A program made the position numbers and the translations under genes. From assembly GCA_018224415.1 (NCBI GenBank), contig JAGTUZ010000024.1, positions 1 through 9,925 of the forward strand: DNA of 9,925 nucleotides. The letters are read 5' to 3'. Numbering within the stretch: the stretch's first letter is position 1; the number at the start of each line of letters is the position of its first letter. Below, in pieces: positions 1 to 6,522 of this stretch. Below the pieces are notes generated by a model that searched no databases, was not told where the DNA came from, and saw only the letters and a list, made by a program, of their open reading frames with translations. The DNA comes from Bacteroidota bacterium (lineage in GTDB: Bacteria > Bacteroidota > Ignavibacteria > SZUA-365).

Positions 1-102
1 ACCCTGCCGCGATACGGGGATTACCATGTGCTTGTGTATCTGCGTCCGGACGCGGCGATCAAGGGAGCACAGCCGTTTACCCTGACCATCGGTATCGAAT
101 AG
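1..102 (+). CDS. C-terminal 33 residues of a truncated protein, possibly a PPC-like beta-sandwich domain
   Basis: Frame 1 is open from the window edge to TAG at 100-102, so only the last 33 residues are visible. They alternate hydrophobic and polar residues in two strands (YHVLVYL, then FTLTIGI) joined by a short turn. The pattern G-D-Y-x-V-x-V-Y, then an Ala/Gly turn, then T-L-x-I is what I know from the last strands of bacterial pre-peptidase C-terminal (PPC)-like beta-sandwich domains of secreted proteins. That is a resemblance from memory over a very short stretch. The catalytic or main part of the protein lies upstream of the window, so no function can be given. The gene converges on the bacterioferritin gene. 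Confidence 0.55.
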   Translation, partial: TLPRYGDYHVLVYLRPDAAIKGAQPFTLTIGIE

Positions 103-160
103 CCAGGCAGACGGCCTCGCGCTGCGGACACCGACGGACGCGATACGAGTCTTTTTCCCG

Positions 161-193
161 AAAAAAGAAGGACGGGTATCAGACCCGTCCTTC
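161..193 (-). terminator. Rho-independent terminator of the bacterioferritin gene
   Basis: A perfect 11-bp stem (167-177 paired with 183-193, arm GAAGGACGGGT) encloses a 5-nt loop. Read on the - strand, the second arm runs straight into TTTTTT (166-161). It lies 21 bp past the bacterioferritin stop at 214. On the + strand the stem is not followed by a T run, so it suits the - strand gene much better than the gene ending at 102. Confidence 0.85.
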
Positions 194-213
194 ATTCTGC
201 GCTTCAGCGAAAA

Positions 214-726
214 TCACGCACCAGCCGCGTCGGCCCCGGGCGCACCGGTCGCCCGGCGCTTGCTGCGTTCCATGGATTGCAGCACGAGATACTGTGCGCC
301 GAACTGTTCGAGGTTGCGGATCTCGTCGTCGTACTGGTCGAAATGACGCTCCTCTTCGTCGACCAACGACTCGAAGAGCTTTTTTGTATTGGCGTCGGCG
401 TTTGCCCCGCTTTCGTTCGCCCAGAGATTGTAATCGCGGATGCTGCTCTCCTCCATGCTGCGGGCGAGTTCGAGCATTTCGCGTACCGAATGCAGCTTCT
501 GCACCTCGCCTTCGGCGGCCATCTCCACATCTCCACCAAGGAACAGGATGCGTTCGGCCAGCTTCTCGACATGCATCATCTCCTCGATGGCAGTGCGGCG
601 GAACAGCGAGCTGATCAGTTCGAAGCCCTGATCGTCGGCATGGAAATGGAAATACATATACTGGTGCACGGCCTGCATCTCGTCGGCCACCGCGCGGTTC
701 AGAAGTTCGATGTTTTTCTCGTACAT
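214..726 (-). CDS. bfr: Bacterioferritin / ferritin-like diiron protein
   Basis: This 170-residue four-helix protein probably stores iron: it would oxidise Fe(II) at a diiron site and hold Fe(III) in a cytoplasmic 24-mer shell. Aligned by eye to E. coli Bfr, the whole ferroxidase set is present: E16, E49, H52 (in E-E-M-M-H), E92, E125 and H128 (in D-E-E-E-R-H). M50 falls on the Bfr haem ligand Met52, and the following ERILFL segment matches Bfr closely. Bfr is about 158 residues; the extra length here is mostly a basic then Ala/Gly-rich tail after residue 152. The ATG at 726 has GGAG 6 nt upstream on the - strand. The gene is monocistronic, divergent from the aminotransferase, and ends in a strong terminator. 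A different ferritin-like subfamily is possible, but the diiron site is clear. Confidence 0.9.
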   Translation of the reverse strand: MYEKNIELLNRAVADEMQAVHQYMYFHFHADDQGFELISSLFRRTAIEEMMHVEKLAERILFLGGDVEMAAEGEVQKLHSVREMLELARSMEESSIRDYNLWANESGANADANTKKLFESLVDEEERHFDQYDDEIRNLEQFGAQYLVLQSMERSKRRATGAPGADAAGA

Positions 727-902
727 GGCTTTCTCCGGGAAGGTGCTGGTGATGGTTTCGGAAGTCGCGCGACGGATTCCATTCGCCGCAGCATTTCGCT
801 AATTTGATGAATCCCGCGCAGAAGCGCAATGCGGATATGCGGATCTGTTCATCCTCCAACCGGCCGGCTGTGTACTGGCAAGAATGAAACCCCGGAGTGA
901 CC
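727..902. other. Divergent intergenic region between bacterioferritin and aminotransferase
   Basis: These 176 bp must hold the promoters of two divergent genes. I see no convincing -35/-10 pair on either strand. A tandem octamer ATGCGGAT occurs twice back to back at 829-844, and a short GCGC-AGAA-GCGC hairpin precedes it. No iron-box-like (Fur) palindrome is visible. Confidence 0.5.
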
Positions 903-2168
903 GTGTTTTCCTCCCGACTCCCTGACGATCTCGACGAAAATGCCGTTTCCCGCCTGCTCGGGGAACGTAGGAGCTGCGGTCGCCCTGTGATCGACCTCAC
1001 GCTTTCGAATCCCACGCATGCGGGATTCGATTATCCGATCCCGGAAATCCGCGAGGCCATCGCCCGCGGCGCGGAGCGTGGTTATGATCCGAATCCGCGC
1101 GGACTCCCCGCCGCGCGCGAGGCGATCGCGGAATACTATTCCGGGGAGGGGGAGGGGATGGGCGACGGGGAGAGGATCGATGCGAACGCTATTGTCTGCA
1201 CGACCTCGAGCAGCGAGGCCTACAGCATGCTGTTCAAACTGTTGTGCGAGCCGGGGGACGAAATCTGCATCCCGCATCCCGCATACCCGCTGTTCTCCTG
1301 GCTGGCCGCGCTCGACGCCGTGCGCGTTTCTCCATACAACCTGCGTCTCGCGGCAGACGGACGCTGGGGCATCGACATGGCATCTCTCGACATGGCCATA
1401 ACCGAGCGCACACGCGCGGTCATCGTGGTCAATCCATCGAATCCGGCGGGGAATTACCTGCGGCCGGATGAGTTCGTCCAGCTCGATTCGCTCTGTGCCC
1501 GGCGCGGCATCGCCCTGATCACCGACGAGGTGTTCTGGGATTACCCGCTCGAGGCGTCCATCGACGCGGGGAATCTGCGCCGTCGCACGGCTGGGATATC
1601 GGGGGAAGCACTCCGTTTTACCATCAACGGACTGAGCAAGCTGCTCGCGCTCCCGCAGATGAAGCTGGGGTGGATGCTGGTCGAGGGACCCGCACGGCTG
1701 TGTGAGGAGGCGCTCGCGCGGCTGGACGTCATCGCCGACGCGTATCTCTCGGTGTCCACGCCGGTCATGGCCGCCGCACCCGCGCTGCTCGGACTGCGCG
1801 CGGTCATGCAGGAACAGATTCGCGTCCGCTGCGCCTCAAATCTCGCGCGCGTCCGTGCGCTGTTTGCACACGATGCCATGGCCAACCGTGAGGGGACAAA
1901 CCGTACCGGGGCAGCATCACGTGCGACGACCCAGGCAACCCTGCTCTTCCCTGAAGGGGGATGGAGCGCGATGCTCGCACTCCCTGCCGACGTCGATGAA
2001 GAAGCGCAGGCCCTGCGCCTGCTCGACGAACACGGCGTGCTTGTGCATCCAGGGTCGCTGTTCGATTTTCCACGGGGGAAATTTCTTGTACTCAGTCTGC
2101 TTGTACGACACAGGGATTTCGAAAACGGGACGAAGGAACTGGTTGCATCTCTCGAAAATCCGACGTAG
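903..2168 (+). CDS. Pyridoxal-phosphate-dependent aminotransferase, class I/II (fold type I)
   Basis: This 421-residue soluble enzyme transfers an amino group from an amino acid to a 2-oxo acid through PLP. Family marks are: the S-S-S-E-A-Y cofactor-phosphate region near residue 103, PHPAYP near 124, N-P-S-N-P-A-G at 177-183, D-E-V at 208-210, and Schiff-base lysine K246 in G-L-S-K. The length suits the family. Two in-frame GTG codons compete as start. GTG 903 has GGAG at 894-897, 5 nt away; GTG 897 overlaps that GGAG and has no ribosome site of its own, so I chose 903. The Arg that binds the substrate alpha-carboxylate in classical members (as in F-R-I-V-T of AlaA) is Leu here (F-L-V-L-S-L, residues 394-399). 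This may mark a subfamily. Substrate cannot be assigned. The gene stands alone and no clear terminator follows. Confidence 0.9.
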   Translation: MFSSRLPDDLDENAVSRLLGERRSCGRPVIDLTLSNPTHAGFDYPIPEIREAIARGAERGYDPNPRGLPAAREAIAEYYSGEGEGMGDGERIDANAIVCTTSSSEAYSMLFKLLCEPGDEICIPHPAYPLFSWLAALDAVRVSPYNLRLAADGRWGIDMASLDMAITERTRAVIVVNPSNPAGNYLRPDEFVQLDSLCARRGIALITDEVFWDYPLEASIDAGNLRRRTAGISGEALRFTINGLSKLLALPQMKLGWMLVEGPARLCEEALARLDVIADAYLSVSTPVMAAAPALLGLRAVMQEQIRVRCASNLARVRALFAHDAMANREGTNRTGAASRATTQATLLFPEGGWSAMLALPADVDEEAQALRLLDEHGVLVHPGSLFDFPRGKFLVLSLLVRHRDFENGTKELVASLENPT

Positions 2169-2255
2169 ATTTTTTATCCTACGCGTGTCCATCCATTTTC
2201 CGTCTCGTGCATCTTACATTGGACGGTCGGAGTTGTTATCCCTCCAGCCGACACC

Positions 2256-2283
2256 ATGTTTTACATATCAGACACATGTACAT
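2256..2283 (+). promoter_or_regulatory. Pair of ATGT/ACAT palindromes in the peroxiredoxin leader
   Basis: ATGT-TTT-ACAT (2256-2266) and the perfect palindrome ATGTACAT (2276-2283) lie just upstream of the peroxiredoxin ribosome site. Two related palindromes with centres about 18 bp apart could be an operator for a dimeric regulator. They do not match the PerR box or another operator I know, and AT-rich leaders can produce such patterns by chance. Confidence 0.25.
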
Positions 2284-2293
2284 AGGAGCAATC

Positions 2294-2947
2294 ATGGAAG
2301 ACACCAACATCCAAACCCCGATCAACCTGCCGCGGCTGGGATCTCCCGCGCCGCAGTTCGAGGCGGTGACCACGCACGGCACCCTGCGGCTCGAGGACTA
2401 CAAGGGTTCATGGGTTATTCTCTTCTCGCATCCGGCGGACTTCACACCGGTATGCACCACCGAATTCATCGGCTTCGCCGAGATCTATCCGCAGCTCAAG
2501 GAAATGAACACCGAGCTGCTCGGCCTGAGCATTGACAGCGTGTACTCGCATATCGCCTGGGTGCGCAACATCAAGGAGAAAATGGGTGTCGACATCCCCT
2601 TCCCCGTGATCGCCGACCTGAACAAGGATGTCGCTTCGTTGTACGGCATGGTCATGCCGGGTGAAAGCAACACCGAGACATCGCGCTGTGTCTTCATCAT
2701 TGACGACAAGCAGATTGTCCGCACCATGATCTACTATCCGCTCACGACCGGCCGCAATATGGACGAAATCCTGCGCGTCATCCAGGCGCTGCAGACCTCT
2801 GACGAGCACAGCGTGGCGACCCCGGCCAACTGGCGTCCGGGCGACAAGGTCATCGTGCCGCCGCCGAAAACCGCCGAGGCCGCCGAGGTCCGCGTCGGCG
2901 AAGGCCATGAGTGCAAGGACTGGTATTTCTGCAAGAAGTCCCTCTGA
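2294..2947 (+). CDS. Peroxiredoxin, Prx6-like archaeal-type with paired C-terminal cysteines
   Basis: This 217-residue cytoplasmic thiol peroxidase reduces hydrogen and organic peroxides. The catalytic motif P-A-D-F-T-P-V-C (47-54) gives T51 and peroxidatic C54; R131 in T-S-R-C is the likely activating Arg. The Prx6-type C-terminal domain follows (residues 150-217). The tail carries C207 and C213 in C-K-D-W-Y-F-C. I recall the same C-x5-C tail in the Aeropyrum pernix enzyme, where these cysteines form the resolving disulfide, so a 2-Cys-style cycle is likely despite the 1-Cys-type fold. The ATG at 2294 has AGGAG 5 nt upstream; the frame is open back to 2207, but no earlier start has a ribosome site. 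The next gene begins 6 bp after the stop, so the two are probably co-transcribed. The reductant is not visible in the window. Confidence 0.95.
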   Translation: MEDTNIQTPINLPRLGSPAPQFEAVTTHGTLRLEDYKGSWVILFSHPADFTPVCTTEFIGFAEIYPQLKEMNTELLGLSIDSVYSHIAWVRNIKEKMGVDIPFPVIADLNKDVASLYGMVMPGESNTETSRCVFIIDDKQIVRTMIYYPLTTGRNMDEILRVIQALQTSDEHSVATPANWRPGDKVIVPPPKTAEAAEVRVGEGHECKDWYFCKKSL

Positions 2948-2953
2948 TCCGCC

Positions 2954-3175
2954 ATGGCATGCATTGAACCAGGAGGTGCGCTGTCCCCCAGCGGCAGGGC
3001 CATGCTCGAAAGTCTTGCCACGCCACTGAAGGCCGAGGAAATCGCACAGCGCGCCTCGCAGCCACTGTTCAAGGTGCGCGCAAGCATGCGCGAACTGACC
3101 GAGGCCGGTCTCGTCACCCTGCAGGACGATGCCTACGTCATCACCGACGCGGGGAAGGACGCCATCAAGAACTGA
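2954..3175 (+). CDS. Small winged helix-turn-helix protein
   Basis: This 73-residue protein is essentially one winged-helix domain. The helix pattern L-K-A-E-E-I-A-Q-R (26-34) precedes a recognition-like helix (F-K-V-R-A-S-M-R-E-L, 39-48), then G-L-V and a beta-hairpin wing (V-T-L-Q-D-D-A-Y-V-I-T, 54-64). This is the layout of MarR/ArsR-type DNA-binding domains, without a sensor domain or metal-binding cysteine cluster; the only Cys is C3. It starts 6 bp after the peroxiredoxin stop, which suggests it regulates or is co-regulated with that gene (inference). The start is uncertain. ATG 2954 has no clear ribosome site, while a perfect AGGAGG (2971-2976) lies inside the frame, 4 nt before a CTG (2981) and 25 nt before ATG 3002. 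All three starts keep the domain. Confidence 0.75.
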   Translation: MACIEPGGALSPSGRAMLESLATPLKAEEIAQRASQPLFKVRASMRELTEAGLVTLQDDAYVITDAGKDAIKN

Positions 3176-3190
3176 TCGCGTCGGCGATCA
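3173..3190 (+). repeat. 7-bp inverted repeat overlapping the winged-helix gene stop codon
   Basis: TGATCGC (3173-3179) and GCGATCA (3184-3190) pair perfectly around a 4-nt loop GTCG. The left arm begins with the TGA stop codon of the winged-helix gene. It lies 3 bp before the long hairpin, so the transcript would end in two stacked hairpins. Confidence 0.6.
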
Positions 3191-3193
3191 CCG

Positions 3194-3240
3194 AAATGCA
3201 GAAGGTCCGTACGTCTGAGGCGTACGGACCTTCTGCATTT
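3194..3240. terminator. 20-bp perfect hairpin between convergent genes, probable bidirectional terminator
   Basis: Arms 3194-3213 and 3221-3240 are exact reverse complements over 20 bp with a 7-nt loop. The outer pairs are AAA/TTT, so each strand ends the hairpin with only three T residues. It sits between the peroxiredoxin unit (+) and aconitase (-), whose stop at 3270 is 30 bp away. Position and symmetry suggest termination for both. The stem is unusually long and the T tract short for a classical intrinsic terminator. Confidence 0.75.
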
Positions 3241-3269
3241 ATGATCAGAAACGATCGAAGCGCAGGACG

Positions 3270-5528
3270 TCAGCCATTCTCCTTGGCGATGAGGTTGAGC
3301 GCGCTTCCGGCCTTCCACCACGCGATCTGCTGGGCGTTCATCGTGTGGTTGAGCGTGGCGCTGTCGCTCGAGCCGTCGGCATGGTGCAGGATCATGGTCA
3401 CCGGCGCGCCCGGCGCCAGTGCGTCGACCTTCAGCGTGACGCGGTCATCTTCCTGGATCTTTGCGTAATCCGCGGCGTCGGCGAAGGTCAGCGGCAGCAC
3501 GCCCTGCTTCTTGAGGTTGGTTTCGTGAATGCGGGCGAAGGACTTGACGATGATGGCCTTGCCGCCGAGATGACGGGGTTCCATCGCTGCGTGTTCGCGG
3601 CTCGAACCCTCGCCGTAATTCTCGTCGCCGATGACCACCCAGCCCGTGCCGCTCGCCTTGTAGGCGCGCGCCACATTGGGCACGTCGTCGTACTCGCCGG
3701 TGATCTGGTTTTTCACCTTGTTTGCCACACCGTTGTATTCGTTGATGGCACCGATGAACATGTTGTTGGAGATGTTGTCGAGATGTCCGCGGAATCGCAG
3801 CCACGGTCCCGCCATCGAGATGTGGTCGGTGGTGCATTTGCCGCGCACCTTGAGCAGCAGGTGCAGGTTGTCGTAGTCGCCCGGCTGCGGCGGGGCGAAC
3901 GGCGTGAGTAGCTGCAGACGGTTGCTGTCCGGATCGACAACGACTTTGACGTCACTGCCGTCCTCGGCCGGCAGGACGAGGCCCGAGGGATCCGGGCCGA
4001 AGCCATGCTCGGGCAGCTCTTCGCCGGTGGGTGGGTCGAGCCGCACTTCCTCGCCGTTTTCGTTGCGCAGTGTCTCCTTGGTGAAGTCAAAGGTCAGCGA
4101 ACCGGAGAGCGCCATGGCCGCCACGGTTTCGGGACTGGCAACGAAGGCATGCGTGTCGGGATTGCCGTCGTTGCGTCCGGTGAAGTTGCGGTTGAAGGAG
4201 GTGAGGATGGAATTCCGGTCGCCCTTCTCCACGTCGTGCCGTTTCCACTGGCCGATGCAAGGACCACAGGCATTCGCAAGCACCATGCCACCGATGCTCT
4301 CGAGCAGCGCGAGCTGGCCGTCCCGCTCGATGGTCGCGCGCACCTGCTCCGACCCCGGGGTGATGGTGAACTCCGACTTCGCTCGCAGTCCCTTCGCCTG
4401 TGCCTGCCGCGCGATGGCCGCCACGCGGTCGATGTCCTCATAACTCGAATTCGTGCACGAACCGATCAGCGCCACGCGCAATTCCTCCGGCCACCCGTTC
4501 TCCCGCACCGCCGCGGCGAACTGTGAAATCGGGAAGGCGCGGTCGGGCGTGAAGGGGCCGTTCACATGCGGTTCGAGTCTGTCGAGATCGATATGGACCA
4601 CCTGATCGTAATATGACTCCGGATCGGACGCCACCTCGTCGTCGGCGCGAAGATGGGTAGCGACGCCGTCGGCAGCAGTGGCCAGGTCGTTGCGGCCTGT
4701 GCTGCGAAGGTAGGCGCCCATCTTGTTGTCATAGGGGAAGAGCGAGGTCGTGGCGCCAATTTCCGCACCCATGTTGCAGATCGTGCCTTTCCCGGTGGCG
4801 GAAATGTTGGAGCAGCCGTCTCCGAAGTACTCAACGATCGCCCCGGTGCCGCCCTTGACGGTCAGAATGCCTGCCAGCTTGAGGATGACGTCTTTCGGGG
4901 AGGTCCAGCCGCTCATCTTTCCCGTAAGCTTCACGCCGATGAGTTTCGGGAATTTCAGCTCCCAGGCCATGCCGGCCATCACATCCACCGCGTCGGCGCC
5001 TCCGACGCCGATGGCGATCATGCCGAGTCCGCCCGCGTTGGGCGTGTGCGAGTCGGTGCCGATCATCATGCCGCCGGGGAACGCGTAGTTCTCGAGCACA
5101 ACCTGGTGAATGATGCCCGCGCCGGGTTTCCAGAAGCCGATGCCGTATTTTTTCGATACCGATGCGAGGAAGTCGAAGACCTCGCGGTTGACGTCGAGCG
5201 AGGAGGCGAGATCCTGTGTCGCGCCGTGCTCGGCGAGGATCAGGTGGTCGCAATGCACGGTCGAGGGCACGGCCACCGTCGGAATGCCGGCGCTCATGAA
5301 CTGCATGAGTGCCATCTGTGCGGTTGCATCCTGCATGGCCACGCGGTCGGGACCGAAGTCGGCGTAGTCTTTCCCGCGTCCGAGCGGCGCAGAGGGAAAT
5401 ACCCAGAGATGGCTGTACAGCACTTTCTCGGCGAAGGTCAGGGGACGTCCAAGCAGGTTGCGTGCGGCGGCGGTTTTCTCGCCCAAGGCGGCGTAGACGC
5501 GCTGGATCATGTCGAAATTCATCGTCAT
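3270..5528 (-). CDS. acn: Aconitate hydratase, mitochondrial-type
   Basis: This 752-residue [4Fe-4S] enzyme of the TCA cycle interconverts citrate and isocitrate via cis-aconitate in the cytoplasm. Counted from ATG 5528, the cluster ligands are C358 (G-S-C-T-N-S), C421 and C424 (N-A-C-G-P-C). Arg580 and the Ser642-Ser643-Arg644 active-site segment follow in the swivel domain. These numbers coincide with those I recall for pig mitochondrial aconitase, so the protein is nearly collinear with that enzyme. An in-frame ATG at 5543 would add 5 residues but has no ribosome site. ATG 5528 has GGAG 9 nt upstream, so I chose it; ATG 5522 also aligns with family N-termini. No citrate synthase or isocitrate dehydrogenase gene is in the window. 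The gene appears to be its own transcription unit, facing the peroxiredoxin unit. Confidence 0.96.
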   Translation of the reverse strand: MTMNFDMIQRVYAALGEKTAAARNLLGRPLTFAEKVLYSHLWVFPSAPLGRGKDYADFGPDRVAMQDATAQMALMQFMSAGIPTVAVPSTVHCDHLILAEHGATQDLASSLDVNREVFDFLASVSKKYGIGFWKPGAGIIHQVVLENYAFPGGMMIGTDSHTPNAGGLGMIAIGVGGADAVDVMAGMAWELKFPKLIGVKLTGKMSGWTSPKDVILKLAGILTVKGGTGAIVEYFGDGCSNISATGKGTICNMGAEIGATTSLFPYDNKMGAYLRSTGRNDLATAADGVATHLRADDEVASDPESYYDQVVHIDLDRLEPHVNGPFTPDRAFPISQFAAAVRENGWPEELRVALIGSCTNSSYEDIDRVAAIARQAQAKGLRAKSEFTITPGSEQVRATIERDGQLALLESIGGMVLANACGPCIGQWKRHDVEKGDRNSILTSFNRNFTGRNDGNPDTHAFVASPETVAAMALSGSLTFDFTKETLRNENGEEVRLDPPTGEELPEHGFGPDPSGLVLPAEDGSDVKVVVDPDSNRLQLLTPFAPPQPGDYDNLHLLLKVRGKCTTDHISMAGPWLRFRGHLDNISNNMFIGAINEYNGVANKVKNQITGEYDDVPNVARAYKASGTGWVVIGDENYGEGSSREHAAMEPRHLGGKAIIVKSFARIHETNLKKQGVLPLTFADAADYAKIQEDDRVTLKVDALAPGAPVTMILHHADGSSDSATLNHTMNAQQIAWWKAGSALNLIAKENG

Positions 5529-5563
5529 CGTGTTTGTCTCCATTGAAGTTGCGCAAGACTGTC

Positions 5564-5569
5564 AATATA
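5564..5569 (-). promoter_or_regulatory. Candidate -10 element of the aconitase gene
   Basis: On the - strand TATATT (5569-5564) matches five of six bases of TATAAT in the only AT-rich patch between the upstream terminator and the aconitase start. A start site about 7 nt downstream would leave a leader of some 28 nt before ATG 5528. No good -35 hexamer lies at the right distance, so this is tentative. Confidence 0.3.
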
Positions 5570-5582
5570 CAAAACGGAGCGG

Positions 5583-5616
5583 AAAAGAAAGGACAGGCCG
5601 TGAGGGACCTGTCCTT
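5583..5616 (-). terminator. Terminator of the 263-residue duplicated-domain gene
   Basis: Arms AAGGACAGG (5589-5597) and CCTGTCCTT (5608-5616) form a 9-bp stem with a 10-nt loop. Read on the - strand, the hairpin is followed by TCTTTTCC, an adequate T-rich tail. It lies 43 bp past the stop of the 263-residue gene and separates that gene from aconitase. Confidence 0.7.
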
Positions 5617-5658
5617 GCACTGCCGCGCGGGGGCCGTCGCGGCGGTCGATACCAGGAA

Positions 5659-6450
5659 CTAGCGCGCGTTTTTCCACCACTCGTAATGGGTGGTCTCCAG
5701 TTCGTGCGCGCTGGGAACGGGGAAGAACAGCGAATGGCCTTCGTTGTCGAAGAACCAGAAGCCGTGGCGCAGCACACGATAGGAAATACTGTGCAGCACC
5801 GAGGAGAGGCTGATGGTCTTGACGGCCTTGTCGTTGTTCTGCTGCAGTTCGATCAGACAGTCGAGCAGACGATAGGGATTGCTCTCGGGAATTGGCGAAA
5901 CGATAATCTCGCGGTTTTTGCTCCCCGTGAGAAACTCTTCGATATTCAGGTCAATCTGTGTGAAACACACCCGTCCGGCGCCCTTGGCGATGTCGGATGT
6001 GATGTACTTGCCAAAGGAACGCTGGTCGAGTCGCGAGGCGATGAGGTTCCGCACCGGTGCGATCTCCTGGAAGATGCGGATCAGTCCCGGGACGTTTTCG
6101 GCGGTGTAGTCCGACAGATGCAGTTCCAGCGCCTTGCCGTTGACGGTCACCAGCCACATGCTCTTGATGGCGTCGAGGGACACATGCTCCAGCACGCGGT
6201 AGGAAGAAATGAATTTCGTGCGCTTGGGGCTGCCGTCCTCATGCGGCACGGTTTTCTCGAGATACTCGTCGATACGGAAATACGGATCCCGATAATTGAG
6301 GTCGATCTCCGCGAATATCACCTTGCCCTGGAAATGCCGTGCGCTGCCGATGGTGTAGTGCTGCGCGAAGGCCGCAGGTTCGAGCTGGGAAGCGACCAGC
6401 GCGTTGATCGGGAAGGCGATCATATAAAGGTGTTTCTGATACTCTGCCAT
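5659..6450 (-). CDS. Uncharacterised 263-residue protein with a tandem-duplicated domain
   Basis: I do not recognise the family. The protein has no signal peptide, no membrane segment and one notable feature: an internal duplication. Residues 18-52 align with 136-169 with a single gap, sharing L-x-A-S-x-L, Phe, Thr, Gly, V-x-F and a final I-D-L-N. The segment S-Y-R-V-L-x-H recurs at 83-89 and 223-229. Each half is thus about 100-115 residues of alternating strands, likely an alpha/beta fold (inference). The C-terminus is aromatic-rich (FWFF, EWW). The start is ATG 6450, with only a weak purine stretch upstream. It begins 72 bp after the antiporter-DUF389 fusion gene with no visible terminator between them, and ends at a clear terminator, so the two may share a transcript. 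A role linked to the fusion protein is only suggested by position. Confidence 0.8.
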   Translation of the reverse strand: MAEYQKHLYMIAFPINALVASQLEPAAFAQHYTIGSARHFQGKVIFAEIDLNYRDPYFRIDEYLEKTVPHEDGSPKRTKFISSYRVLEHVSLDAIKSMWLVTVNGKALELHLSDYTAENVPGLIRIFQEIAPVRNLIASRLDQRSFGKYITSDIAKGAGRVCFTQIDLNIEEFLTGSKNREIIVSPIPESNPYRLLDCLIELQQNNDKAVKTISLSSVLHSISYRVLRHGFWFFDNEGHSLFFPVPSAHELETTHYEWWKNAR

Positions 6451-6522
6451 GGTCTTTGTATCTCGTGAGGTTCCGGGTAACGTGAACAGGTAATGTAGAG
6501 AATCGTATCCGATGCCGCAAGA

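Noticed and set aside
884..925. Small open frame ATG 884 overlapping the aminotransferase start, possible leader peptide
   Set aside because: It has 13 codons, no ribosome site, no run of regulatory codons and no attenuator-like hairpins.
2155..2175. T6 run just after the aminotransferase stop, as a terminator
   Set aside because: The only stem before it is a weak 6-bp AT-rich pairing (AAAATC/GATTTT), too unstable to call.
4653..5546. Long + strand open frame opposite aconitase (297 residues)
   Set aside because: It is the complement of a highly conserved aconitase frame in GC-rich DNA. The translation has no family resemblance and no ribosome site.
5509..6468. 319-residue + strand open frame opposite the duplicated-domain gene
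   Set aside because: The - strand frame has an internal repeat conserved at protein level and a matching terminator. The + frame has neither, and it also runs through that terminator and the aconitase leader.
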